DNA from: Hemerocallis citrina
Lineage: Eukaryota > Streptophyta > Magnoliopsida > Asparagales > Asphodelaceae
Direction: 5' to 3'
Length of the DNA: 64,000 nt
Assembly: GCA_017893485.1 (NCBI GenBank)
Contig: CM030366.1
Span: forward strand, 49,245,896 to 49,309,895
Shown here in pieces: positions 22,948 to 41,849 of this stretch. Every line of letters begins with the position of its first letter. The stretch's first letter is position 1. Position numbers and translations under genes: made by a program. Below the pieces are notes generated by a model, which saw nothing but the letters and a program-made list of their open reading frames with translations, did no database searches and was not told where the DNA came from.

Positions 22948-24166
22948 TCAATTACTCTTTTTTCCAGAATGGACTAAGAATTAGTTTGCCTGAAATGGAA
23001 AATGTTCTGAAACTTGCTGAAGAACAAAAACTATTTAATTTTTCTAGCCCACCTTATCTAAAATGGACAAAAGTAATTTAGGTTGCGCTGAAGAAAATAC
23101 TCAAATTCGAACAACAACTGGGTGTAAATAAAAAACTGCAAGTGGATATTCAACAATCAAAGGAGAAGTTAAAGGAGTTCACCATTCTTTTGTACAATTA
23201 AGGTTTGAAATATTGTACCTATGAAAATAGCTTCTTTTGCTGGAGTTTGAGGAATGGCCATACATTTAGCGGTTATTTTTGTTATTCATCGTGCATGTTG
23301 CAGTACATGTTTTCCTCTATGATCAGCTGAGATATAACGAAAGCTTTCACCCAAAGGAGAAACTAGTTGAGTGTTTTCAGTTTTAACATCTACTCTAGGA
23401 AAATATATGATGATTAACTTTGACGTTCTAATTATTTTAACAAACCAATCAAGACATTGTAGAATAATTATTAACTACTATGATCTATCTACATTTTAAA
23501 CTGTAGAGTAATGGGTACATGCATTTGAAGCCTACATCTATTGCAGCTGCAGTTGCATTTCTAAGTTTTTTTAATGCTTGTTAGTTGGTTTCATGTTTAA
23601 TATTTGTTATGTTTAATATTTTGTTGTTGCATGAAATATACCGATTTGTCCACTTGCTAACCATGTTTTATTATAGGGAAACACTACTAACTGTGAATTT
23701 TCTTACCTTTTAAGCATATACGGAACGATATAAACAATATAGTTATTATAGTTTTAGAAAAGTACTACAAAAGTATAAGACCGTTATAGGCTAGCTGAAC
23801 TGGCATTGCATAGATCATGGAATTAGTGCATTTGCCATAATGATACAGCACACACAAATTTATTGTTTTGCATTCGTTTACTGTCAGATTGAGCTTAATC
23901 CCCATGTTTGATATTGTTCCTTAATATGCAATTCCAGAATCTCGCAAGCCCAACAGCTCTCCTTTTGAGTTCAGTTATGATGCTTCGCAACAACAACAAC
24001 AACAAAGCCTATGACCCCAACTAAATGTAACACAAACCTCAACTAAATGAGCAGTCGGTGTGCAGTGAAAATTTTGATGAAACAGGGAGGGGTTGGCGGT
24101 ATACCTGAGATGTAGATACTTAAGCTATGTATGCACCCTTGCAAGTTGCGCTATTTGTAGGACGAC

Positions 24167-24266
24167 TTGTGCAATTAACAATAGTTTTCTCTAACAAATA
24201 GTAGAGTATATGGAAGTTGTGCAATTAACAATAGTTTTCTCTTACAAACAGTAGAGTATATGGAAG
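24167..24266. repeat. 50-bp tandem duplication inside the large Helitron
   Basis: Two nearly identical 50-bp units begin TTGTGCAATTAACAATAG at 24167 and 24217 and end TATATGGAAG. They differ at about two positions. Confidence 0.9.
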
Positions 24267-24851
24267 TTACATATCAATGATGAAATCTACATATATAGTT
24301 AAGAAATTTGTTAGTAATCAGGATTTGCATCGAGGTGTGATTATGATTTTCAATATAGCCAAAGTAGATTACAATTACGCAACTTTATCATGAATTTGGG
24401 ATTGTAGCTCGAATAGTAGATAAATTTGATGGAACCCAAGATAGCATTTGAACTACATGATTGAATGATTCATTGCGAAGGAGCTTGTATAACACTTCAG
24501 AGCTGTCCAATCTTAAAAACTCACTACTCTGTAATAAGGATTCATTAACTCCGCCTACAGTCATTCCCTTGACGAACATTCATTCAATAGTTTAACAAAG
24601 AGGAGCCAAAGATGGTTGATTCATGTTTTATTACTGTCCTTGTGATTTTTATAGCATGTTCCTCACCATCAGTATAAGCTAGTATTTTTCATGATATCAA
24701 ATTCTTAGCAAAGATTACTATACAGTACAAAAGTTTAAAGAAGAAAGCTTTCCCCGATGTAACTTAATTTATCAGTCATGAAGCAGAAAGCTACATAAAA
24801 AAGTGTGTTATACAAAATAAGAGCATGTAAATAATTTCAGGATGAATTTAC

Positions 24852-24925
24852 CTGAATGTCCAGCAAGAGCCGCAGTGTCCCTGATCTTTTACGGGGCTCA
24901 CTATTCCGGCCTCCCTCGAATCATT
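24852..24925 (-). pseudogene. Captured exon of an aleurain-like cysteine protease (C1A)
   Basis: The minus strand reads an AG acceptor (CATTGCAG), then 74 bases encoding [12 protein letters not shown] and GHCGSCWTF, then a GT donor (CAG/GTAAAT). This is the segment around the catalytic Cys of papain-family enzymes (consensus CGSCWTFS). The GIVSPVK...CGSCWTF form points to vacuolar aleurain-like proteases. The Ser codon is split AG/C at the donor. The reading is in frame without stops; the Trp usual in DWRE is Ser here. I found no exon with the catalytic His or Asn, so this is a fragment, not a gene. Confidence 0.8.
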
Positions 24926-25129
24926 CTGCAATGCCAAACGCATCATCAAAAGTATGGTTTAGCTTAAAAAGAACATAAATTAACTTATTCACTTGCACTT
25001 TAACATATAACCATATATTTTTGGATCAATTTGCTAATTTACATTCCCTTAGCACACTAATAACAAAATTCAAGAGTCGTTCTATTGCAAGTCTAATCTA
25101 AAGAAAAAATTCTCAAATTTAAAAACAAC

Positions 25130-26320
25130 TTTGATTATAGCTAAAGTAAATCTCAACTTTAATCGCAACTATTCCACCTTTTCCTTCAACAAACAAACAA
25201 AAAAAAACTTTAATCACAACTATGCCCAAGTTTGATGCAGAGGTTTTATGCAGTAGCAAAGATGCTTAACTTGTAGGAAATGGCCTTTAATTACACACTA
25301 AATTGTTCTGAAGGTTGAGCACAATTAATATTGCACAAAATGAAAGGTATGCACACACTAATTACAGAAGATAGCATCCAAATTGATAGCTGCCATGATC
25401 ATATTAGAAAAGAACTTTAGATAGGCAACATGATATTAGAACTGCTTATTCTCTGATCCATGCCTGACATTTAGAATTAGATGTGCAATATATTTCACAT
25501 GATCATAGTTCCCTCGTTTGAATCATCTTCACTGTAGTAGCTTTGCTCAGATCATACTGCAGCAGCCTTCATCAAAGTTAAGGGCATAGCTACAACGATC
25601 ATACTAAAAGTTGACTCTTTGCGTTCTTCCTTTCTTTAGAGCTCTCTCGAGTGCTGCTCTCATTTTCCAGTAAAGGCTTCTGCACCACTTCTTGCTGTTA
25701 CTTTTGATGCATGCAAGCCTTCCCTAAGTTCCCATCATTTTCATGTCCGTTTATGATGTTTTTATAGTGTTGTATTTTCTTAAAAAGTTTTCATACTTGG
25801 ACCAAGATTGATGCCCTACGAATTGAACTAAACCACCCAGTCTACTCATCAGATGAATGATGAAAGCATAATGGAACTTTTTTGGTTTCCTTTAAACTTG
25901 TAGGAAGAATGCGCCCAGGGGATCTTAATCAGTGAACTGAATCTCGAGAGTTGCTTGAACCTCGAGGGATGCTGTTGCTTCTGTGTTCTATTCAATGAGG
26001 TACAACTATTGCTCCTGTGTTCTAAACCTCGAGGGATGCTGATGCTATTGCTCCTGTGTTCTAAACCTCGAGAATTGCTTCCATTTCTTATCCAATGAGG
26101 TACAACTATCTTGAAAATGAGTACAAAGCATTCTGGTGCTATGCTTAGTTGTGTAGAAGTCTTGGATATATGCTTAGTTGTCCGAAACTTGGCCGAAATA
26201 TTGGGCACATTCTCAAATTAATCACAACTCTGATCATAGCTAAAGTAAATCTCAACTTTAAAACAACTATTCCACCTTTCCTTCAACAAACCAACAAAAA
26301 AAAAACTTTAAAAACAACTG
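25130..26320. repeat. Spaced 95-bp direct repeat and CTCGAG-containing repeats in the large Helitron
   Basis: A block with TAGCTAAAGTAAATCTCAAC and CCTTCAACAAAC occurs at about 25135-25225 and again at about 26235-26320. Between them, at 25943-26107, units with ACCTCGAGGGATGCTG and GCTCCTGTGTTCTAAACCTC repeat two to three times. On the minus strand these lie in an open frame (25849-26208) with the repeated peptide RGLEHRSNS; I recognise no protein family. Confidence 0.65.
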
Positions 26321-27331
26321 TAATTTGGATTCAATAGTTTTGAATCTAAGCCTAAAAATGTCAAACAAAACACACCATAATATTGTCAAATAATACCTCA
26401 AATACTGTTATGACAGATTTATTAAAAGAATTTACCTAATAATAGCACCTGTTATGGGCTAAATGAATTTTTTTTAGCTATTAATGTAAATGATGCGTTC
26501 AAATTCGATGTATCATCATCTAAATGGAATCCTGATAGGAATTCGACACATCTACTCAAAAAAATTGTACAACTTGAGATACTTATCGAATTTTTCAGAC
26601 TTAAGTGTTGAGATACTTATCGAATTTTTCCTGATAGGAATTCGACCCCATCCAATTTGAGATACTCAAAAAAATTGTATGAACTATAGTGAAGTTTAGA
26701 AAATGGAAAATGAAAAGAAAAGGGTGCAGAGTTAAGTAAACCTGAGATGTAGAGAAGGTGAAATCGGTGACGGTGAGGGATTCGGTGGTTAGATGGGGTC
26801 GCAGTTGAGCGGCGTCGGGGTTGGCGCTGGTGGTCGGTGATCGAAACAGGGAGGGGGTTGGCACTGGTGGTCTGTCTGTCGATGAAAGCGGAAGAGAGGA
26901 GCAAGGGGTTTTTGGCTGGCGAGGGATCTGGAACGGGGGCCGCGACTGAAGCTAGGGGGCTGCTGTGTGGTGACAGGAGGGGTCGACGACGGGAGGGCGG
27001 TGCTGAAGAGGTGCCGGAGGTGGTCGGAGTTGGCAGGGGGAGAAGACCAGGATGAGAGAGAGAGAGCGGGGAGAGAGAGGGAGACAGTGAGAGAGACAGA
27101 GTGAGCGAGAAATAGAAAGAGAGAGAGAGAATGTAAAAAGAGAGAGTGTGTGTGGGGGGGTTTTGAAATTGTGGGGTTTAAAATTTTGGACGGAAAAATA
27201 TATTTTGTGAGAGTAAATATGGACCATTGATTTTGGAGGAGATTGAAGAAGAGCCACTTGATAGATTTCTTTGTAATTTATTATATATATATATGTGTGT
27301 GTGTTAGCTCTTACTGCTGTGGATGATCTAA

Positions 27332-27534
27332 CGGGCCCAATTGCCTTAATCACAAAGGGTCCGGGCAAAACTTAGACCCGGCCCATCCTGTCTTCCAAAA
27401 CCCTAGCTCTCTCCTCGCGTTTGAGCCGCCCCTATATATAATTACCTTGAACTCACCATTTTTCGTTTCTTTTCCACGTTCGCTCCCAAACCCTAGCAGC
27501 TCGGATCCATCGTTTCCTCTTACTTCGGTCGAAA
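27332..27534 (+). promoter_or_regulatory. RPS23 promoter and 5' leader
   Basis: Two Site II elements (GGCCCA, inverse TGGGCC) lie at 27334-27339 and 27380-27385. AAACCCTAG telo-boxes lie at 27398-27406 and 27488-27496, and a TATA-like CTATATATAA at 27432-27441. Site II plus telo-box is the recognised combination in plant ribosomal-protein promoters, linked to TCP and telo-box factors and growth-related co-expression. Transcription probably starts near 27465 in a pyrimidine-rich stretch (TTTTTCGTTTCTTTT). The transposon nest ends at 27331, right beside the first Site II motif. Confidence 0.8.
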
Positions 27535-35228
<7,694 letters not shown>

Positions 35229-35669
35229 GACCATCTGTCAGCAATTTTATGATTCGATATGTGATGTTTTTGACGAATTTGGTAATTGTCTTTTGGGTAA
35301 TCCTTTTCCTTGAATTTGAACATAAGATTGATGAGTTAGTATAATTCTACGTCTCTCTTCTGGGCAGCTTTTTTTAGCTTTTTTATTTACTTGTTCAAGG
35401 TAATATTTATTTGAATATTTGTTTTGATATATTTATTCTTATTTTGCGAGTTTATTAGTGATTGCTCTTGTTTTACTTAATTTTTAGTTGAGCTTGGACT
35501 TTGCACTAAATTTTACTATCAAAATTTAGTTGAATATTTGTTTTGATATATTTATTCTTATTTTGCGAGTTTATTAGTGATAGCTTTTATTTTACTTAAA
35601 TTTTTAGTTGAGCTTGGACTTTGCACTGAATTTAAATGAATATGTTGATGTTGCTGATTCGAAAGTAGA
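35229..35669 (+). other. RPS23 3' untranslated and downstream region with a 119-bp tandem duplication
   Basis: AT-rich. Two units beginning TTGAATATTTGTTTTGATAT at 35411 and 35530 run to about 35640 with few differences, each ending GAGCTTGGACTTTGCACT. I could not fix the poly(A) site. Confidence 0.7.
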
Positions 35670-35677
35670 GTTCCATC

Positions 35678-38600
35678 TAGGGTTGGCAAACGGGTCGACC
35701 GGACCGGTCGAACCCGTCATAGTTGGAACCCAACTAGAGCAGGTTCGGCTCCGGTCTAAGTGTTAACCGGGTTGGGCCTGGTTGGGTTGGATTTGCAAAA
35801 TCTTGACCTGCCCAACTTGCGAATCCATTTGGGTCCAACCTGGGTCGGGTCGGGACGCGGGTTGGCGCGTCTATTTTTTTTTCAACTTTAAAAAATGTAA
35901 TTTTAATAATAATAAAAATGTAATAATAATAATAAGAATCAAAGAGTGAAATTGCTAAAAAAAATGTATATATTATTAATATGATTTTAATTTATACAAG
36001 TTTCCAATTTTTAAAAGAAACAGATTTTCTATTAATTTGCTTTATACAATAACAAATATTTTCTATACAATTTTAATTATCTTCAATTATCTAATTTTTT
36101 TCTAAGAAACAAAGATTTTATATAATTTTTTATACATTTACAATTTTCTTTAATTTGTTGGTTTTCAATTTGTTGTTGATCTTCAATTCTTCATGTTGGT
36201 TGCTCCTATCGTTGTTCTTCTGCCGAGTTGCTTTCACTCGTAGACGTGTCGAATCCTTTTTCTTGAGTCATATCGTCGGCCTTTATCCAATTTTTCGTGC
36301 AGACGAGTATCTCTAACGATTGGGGCTTCACGCGATTTCTGTAATCGATTCGAACCCTGCCATTGATAGAAAATGCACTTTTTGAAGTAACTGTAGAGAC
36401 ATGCGGAGTTAGTATTTTTTAGCCATATATTTAAGAATACTATAAGTATGTTCATTAATACTATGAGTATGTTCATGGTCTTTTCACCATTGTAAAATAT
36501 CAAGTGTAGAAGTAAAACTTTCAGAATCTTGTTGATTATATCAATGTAATTCATTTGGTTCATTAGTCCTAGATTTTTATAATTGAATTTGTGCAAGTAA
36601 ATTAAATGTGGTATCATCTAATTTACTCTTACCCTTACCACTAGAAGTAGCAGAAGAACTAACTAAACTAGTTGTACTACTAGATGTAAAACTTCTATGA
36701 TAAAAATCATACAAGTTATTTAATGTCGATTCAAAACTAACTAAAAATATTTCACAGTCAATTTTAGATTTATCTCCTAGTAAAGTAAAAAGTATTTCAA
36801 TCAATTTTTTCGTACTTTCTAATTTGATATGGGGATTCATCACAGTAGCAATACAATACAACATATGAGGACTAAAATATTTGAAAATTTTGATATATGC
36901 AAGTTTCACAATATGACCAATATAAATATTATCGATTATTTTCTTTGAAAGTTTGCATCATAGTAACTATTGAAATAAAAATACTACTAGAAGTCGATTT
37001 ATAAGATTTCGAAAATTTTAGAGTTGCGGTTTTAAAAGGTTCTAAAAACTTTAACAAAGATTCGGCATAAAACCAGCATTCGGGAGTCATTTGAAAATTT
37101 AGTAAATTTTTTGTCATACAAAAATTATTTATACATACTTTATATTCAAGTACAACATATAGCAAATCATAAGTAGAGTTTCATTGGTGTTTAACATCTT
37201 TTGGAAATTTTCTAAAATATACATTTTTAAGCTTACACAATGTTTTCCATTCTTGAAATATGGGGCCACTTAATGCAATAAAATGTACATAATTTTTAAT
37301 GTTAACTATATCTGGGTCGGCTATTTTTAATGTATCTTGAACATATAAATTTAAAATATGATATGCACATTTAATATGAAATATTGTCACATGGAGGGTT
37401 TAATGCGGGTTGTAATATACTAATTGATGTATTGTTGTTAGATGCATTATCAAAACTAATACGCATAATTTTATCACGAATATGAAAAATATTATAAAAT
37501 TTTAAAATACGATTTGCAATTTCATTACCACTATGGAGATAGGGCAACGCCACAAGTGATATGAATCTTTTTTGAAGAATCCAATCACGATCAATCCAAT
37601 GACAAGTTATTCCCATCATTGAAATATTGTTGCAACTCTTTCAACAATCGGAAGTTAAAAAAACTCTACAAGTTAAATTCCATAAAATAGAAATCAAAGC
37701 TTCTCTCATTTCGGTGTACTTTTTAACACAATCTGACTTTAAAGTATTCATAGGGATTATTTTAAAATGTGAGTTTAATGCGGTTTGATTAAAAGTTTCT
37801 AAGTTCCTACTCTCGGAATAGGAAAATGGTCTCTTCCTTAATTACCAGTCGGGTCATTTTCCGACGAACAAGTTCAGGATCATAAGAGTGGGTATAAACT
37901 ACACCGGTCGTAGAATGGATTTTTTGTTGGCCTTGTAAGTCTACAAGAAGTTCCTTATGTACGTTTTGAATATGTCGTTTTATTGTACCCGTTCCCTCAC
38001 CCTTCTTCTATTTTGTATGCCTTGGAACAAGTTTTATAAATTTTTATACCTTCACCCATATTTTATTTGTCGAGAATATAGTCATCAAATTTGTGTCAAT
38101 CACTTGTTTCCCCTCTAGTTTTTCTACTACCTGGTTGTGTTGTTTAGGTTGGTTGTGTTTGTGTTTCATCTTCTATTTCTGTCTTGTGGGAACACATCGT
38201 GTGTTCCAATGTGTTCGGTCATAGGGTACTCTTCGGCGGGCTCAATTTGTGGGACAATAGGAGGCCTAGGAGAAGTGTCGGTGGAATCTTGTTCGCTACG
38301 GTCGTGATATAGACATGTTGATATAGTAGTGTATGTGAAAAAATTAAATACAATCTAGGCGAGATAAGTTTAAAAAAAAATCTAGAAAACAATAGGTAGG
38401 TTGTGAGAGAGAAGACAAAAAAACCAACAAACAAATATGATAAAAAAAATTATAACTACAAAAATATATATAGACAATAAGAGGATTGTGAAATTTTGAT
38501 ACCGTATTTCGCGGATATTTATAAATAGAATGAGAGTGAAAATAAAAATAGAAGTAGAATTCCAGACTCGTATGTAGATAGAAAGAGAGCTTCTTTGTTG

Positions 38601-39119
38601 GAGCCTTGGGGGAGTTGAAGACTTGAAGTAAACGTAGTTGAAAGTTGAATTCGATACGATCGGAATTTATCGCTGCTATGTTGCTAGCTTCTTTGTTGAA
38701 AAACTTTCAAAGAATTGAGATTGAATTGAGTAGTAGTAGTAGAGAGAGTAAGAGAATAATGTGTGAAATTTTTAGAGTTGTTCAAGGGGGTATTTATAGG
38801 GGAAAAATACCAAAAAAAACAAAAACAAAAAACAAAAAAGGGGCTAGAACAGTCGTTGCCTATGATTTTAGTTCGTTGGACCCGGGGGTTGAACGTTTGG
38901 CCCGTACGGGTCTAACAGTTTGAAACCCGCGGGTTGGCGGGCGAGTTGGCCACTATTCACTGGGTTGGGCGGGCCGGGTTGAACGGGTTGGAATCCATAT
39001 TAGACAACCCGGGTCGACCCGTTTAGGATCGCGAGTTCGACCCGGACCTGAACCGTAATTTAACTGGCCGGGTTTTGGCGAGCGGGTCGCGGGTCAGCCT
39101 GGCCCAATTGCCATCCCTA
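35678..39119 (-). mobile_element. hAT transposon, about 3.4 kb, with perfect 8-bp target duplication
   Basis: The ends are TAGGGTTGGCAAACGGG and, inverted, TAGGGATGGCAATTGGG. The flanking GTTCCATC is identical on both sides (35670-35677 and 39120-39127). GGTCGACC/CCGG-rich subterminal regions resemble those of the hAT at 17679. A full set of transposase domains can be read on the minus strand in several frames, so this is a formerly autonomous copy. Confidence 0.93.
36234..38110 (-). pseudogene. hAT transposase, multiply frameshifted
   Basis: From high to low coordinates: a BED-type zinc finger remnant (about 38050-37960, with TIKRHIQNVHKELL then YDPELVRRKMTRLV); the N-terminal part of the RNase-H-like domain (ITCHWIDRDWILQKRFISL, then ISFDNASNN, 37619-37371); CAYHILNLYVQDTLK (37390-37181); a spacer domain (MTPECWFYAESLLKFLEPFK, 37165-36929); PHMLYCIATVMNPHIKLE (36909-36577); and the C-terminal dimerisation motif VTSKSAFSINGRVRIDYRN followed by LVCTKNWI (about 36402-36240). 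Each block lies in a different frame or is ended by a stop, so no active enzyme is made from this copy. Confidence 0.88.
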
Positions 39120-39320
39120 GTTCCATCTCAAAGTTGTGACTGATATTTTATATGGATAAATCTATACCTACAATCTCTCATACAACCTTAATGTGACACT
39201 TATATACTGACCATGTGTATAGTAGACACCTCTACTAGATGAGTGCCACTTTAGGATGTAAAGAGTGAATATTGTAAAATAGGTATTAGGCGTAGTGTGA
39301 CACTTAAGTAATGCTACACT

Positions 39321-39464
39321 CCCTACCAATTTCAGTACATTTTTTTCTCACTACCTTAGGCGTCACACTTCAATAGGTGGGGAAAGAGAGTCGGTGGGGA
39401 AAACTCTCCAATAGGAGTGGGCCACCTAAGGTAATGAATAAAATGGTAGTGGAATTGGTAGTGG
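39321..39464. mobile_element. Small foldback MITE
   Basis: The left arm CTACCAATTTCAG...CACTACCTTAGG and the right arm CCTAAGGTAATGAAT...GAATTGGTAG are inverted copies of about 40 bp. The centre holds a further inverted pair around CAATAGG/CCAATAGGAGTG. No target duplication was established. Confidence 0.6.
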
Positions 39465-39480
39465 ATAAAACTTTACTTTT

Positions 39481-40674
39481 TAGCAAATGCCTCCATTCAG
39501 AATGTGGAAACTAGTATATACCCCCACTATTAAAAAAAAAAAAAGATATTTGAGATATTTTAGCAAATGTCCTCATTCAAAATTGGAAAGTACCATATAT
39601 TCCCACTATTTAAAAAAAATTAAGAATACCGACAGTTTGGACGCAACAGTTTAAGGGTTTTGAATACTATATAATACGTGTTTGTTGTTTTGACAAAAAA
39701 ATTAATGCTAGCATCAGTGTTTTGTTTCCACATCTCAACTTCGGTGTTGTTCAAGATGATGTACAGCTTAGTGTGACAGTAAGTGATACCATATTAATAA
39801 AGTTTGTGAATAATTTGTAAAATAATTTGTTAAATGCAAATTATTTATGAAGAAATAATTTGCCGAACAGATTCGCAAATTATTTGTAGGTTTGCATTTA
39901 ATTTCCGCAGTTAGCAAATTATTTACGAAAATTATGAATTAAACGAATGTTTCGCGAATAATTCACGAATTTAGCGAATTATAGAAGATAAATTTACAGC
40001 TTTGTACATATTTTAACTTAGGTGATGAATACTAACTACTTATATTCATTAAATTTTGTATTTCTTTCTTCAAGAACTTTTGCCGAATTTTTTTTCCGAA
40101 TTTGTTGGATTTTTGTTGATTTCTGAATATTAAATCTTATCGAATTATTTATAAATGACGATTTTGTGACTATGGGTAATGCACAAGCTACTGTTGAACC
40201 TATTGTGAATGAAGAAGAGGGAAATGATGATGCACATTCTAGAGTGGAACAAGAGACCACACAATCTGTTGTAATAGATGATGGTACACAAGCTAGTGAT
40301 GACGCACAACAATTCGGTGTAATAGATAATGGTTTGTGTTTTTTTGGTTAAAAATATGACGTAGAAGCTATTTCCATTATATTGTTATTATCTGTACAGG
40401 AAGAAAGTTGTTCAGACTGAGTAACAATACATAATACTTACATTTTTGACAATACCCAACACTGAAATAATCGGAGTATATGCTAGTATCCACATTCTGA
40501 TTGGGGGCTTTTGTTAAAATACATTTTATCGTGGGTATTTTACGTGTAATGCACGTGAGTTAACTTAACGGGGATTTTAGCGGTTCCGTCCAATCTGGGG
40601 GTATTTCTTAGTTATTTTAAATAGTTAGCGTATATGCTAGTTTCTATATTTTGAATGAGACATTTGCCAAATTA
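39481..40674. mobile_element. TIR element with doubled arms, cut at its right edge by a Helitron
   Basis: The left arm TAGCAAATGCCTCCATTCAG (39481) is repeated at 39561 as TAGCAAATGTCCTCATTCAA. Inverted counterparts lie at about 40476-40519 and 40629-40674 (TATATGCTAG then CATTTGCCAAA). The element therefore has two nested inverted-repeat pairs. The interior has short repeats around AAATTATTTGC (39830-39980) and a 61-codon acidic frame at 40166-40351 with no recognised domain. I suggest a non-autonomous Mutator-like element, but the class is uncertain. Confidence 0.55.
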
Positions 40675-41245
40675 TCTATAGAATAAAGCACAAAGAAAGT
40701 TATCAAGTGGCTCACCTTTAATCCCCCAAAATCAAAGGCCCAGATCTAACCTCACAAAATATATTTTCCCTCCCAAAATTTTAAACCCCAAAACCAAAAT
40801 TTTCTCCCCAAAACTAAAAAACTCATTACCTTTATTACTCTCTGTCTCTCTTATCTTTTCACTTTTTTATATTTCTCTCTTCCTCTCTCCCATTCTTTCT
40901 TTATTTACTTAGAAATTTAGATTTTAAGATTTGAGGTTTGTAAATTTTCAGAATTTTTATGTTTTTTTATTACACATGTTATATTGAAAATAACAAATAT
41001 ATCTCTTCAAATGTTTAATTTCATCATTTTCCACACTTAAAGTTCTAAGAAATTAGATTTACAGCCCTATTTATAATTATTTTTCAACATATACTAACGG
41101 AAACATGGACTTTTATTTACAACTAATTATTGTCATACTATTTAAACTTGAGTTACATAATTATTGTTTTACAGTTTACAGGGCTTTTCGTATTTTGTAT
41201 CGTTTCGAAAACGTGCCATAGGCACGTGTCCACGGACAAATCTAG
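40675..41245 (+). mobile_element. Non-autonomous Helitron, copy 4 (571 bp)
   Basis: It starts TCTATAGAATAAAGCACAAA after an A. It ends with the hairpin ACGTGCC-ATA-GGCACGT (41211-41227) and CTAG before a T. Interior segments such as TCAAGTGGCTC and ATCTAACCTCACAAAATATA match the other three copies. This is the only copy of the four on the plus strand. Confidence 0.88.
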
Positions 41246-41849
41246 TCCCTTTATATTATTACAATGGGTTTAATTACATAGCGGCGAACCTCAATTTTTC
41301 CATGATCCCAAGAAAGTTACTCGTAGCAGACTAGTTTCAGTATTTTCTTATGAAGCTTAGTACCAAAGAGTATGCTACATCACTCTTACACCTACCTTTT
41401 TATATTTTGTAGTATATATATGTTCTATATGGGGTAAATTTAAGATAACCCTAGTTTTTCCTCTTCAGCAGAAAACCATATCAAATTTTTGTGTCTGCAT
41501 ATAACGTACTCAAGTTTGCTCCGTTAGGCAGTAAGACATACTTCATTAATTTTGGGATATTATCTGAAAAAAGTACTGATGTGTCAATTTTTCAATGACG
41601 AAAATACCCATATGCCATTTTGGGGTATTTTTTGGAAAAATGGGAAAGTAGGTGAGGTGTTTTTTGAAAAAAATGGGAGATTAGGTAGAAAATTTAGACA
41701 GATTTCATCAATTGTTTTTTTAAAAAAAATTCCTTAATAATTTCTTAAATATTTCTTTAAAATTTTCTTAAAAAATACTTAAATTTCTTAAAAAATTGAA
41801 CAAAAATCCTTCAAAATTCTTCAATATTGTGAAATTACTTTATAAACAA
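41246..41849. other. Unassigned AT-rich interval with a repeat end
   Basis: At 41428-41530 a GGGGTAAATTTAAGATAACC segment and its continuation to TTTGCTCCGTTAGGCAG resemble, in inverse orientation, 58790-58880. This is probably the end of a shared transposon family. Nothing coding is visible. Confidence 0.4.

Larger units (their letters stand above)
20550..24850. other. Helitron interior, no assigned gene
   Basis: AT-rich sequence. At 20630 an acceptor-like TTGCAG precedes a plus-strand frame (IICQKLGIEKEYCEST...) of about 30 codons ending in TAA, a possible further exon that I cannot name. A minus-strand frame of 63 codons at 24388-24579 (MFVKGMTVGG...) is also unassigned. A CAACAACAACAA tract lies at about 23988-24003. 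Confidence 0.35.
20453..27288 (-). mobile_element. Large Helitron, copy 2 (about 6.8 kb), carrying foreign sequence
   Basis: The 3' end at 20453 has the family hairpin (ACGTGCC/GGCACGT) and CTAG. The 5' end near 27288 has the family sequence (ATCAAGTGGCTCTTCTTCAA), but its first bases have merged with a TA repeat. No Rep/helicase frame is visible, so it is non-autonomous. The interior is unlike the short copies and includes a protease exon (24852-24925), several local duplications and a GC-rich block (about 26750-27050). An alternative is two truncated Helitrons that happen to bracket this DNA, though both ends are in the order and orientation expected of one element. Confidence 0.6.
18966..27328. 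mobile_element. Tourist-like (PIF/Harbinger) MITE split by later insertions
   Basis: The left end GAGCATCTACAATTGTA (18966) pairs with the inverted right end GATCATCCACAGCAGTA (27328). TAA flanks both sides (18963-18965 and 27329-27331), matching the 3-bp target duplication of PIF/Harbinger elements. The two arms (18966-20012 and about 27290-27328) are separated by a Stowaway-like MITE and two Helitrons. The right boundary lies only about 205 bp upstream of the RPS23 start codon. Confidence 0.6.

Noticed and set aside
26590..26904. Minus-strand frames at 26601-26904 as a captured gene start.
   Set aside because: Two overlapping frames of similar length, no motif and no splice context; kept only as a GC-rich part of the Helitron.
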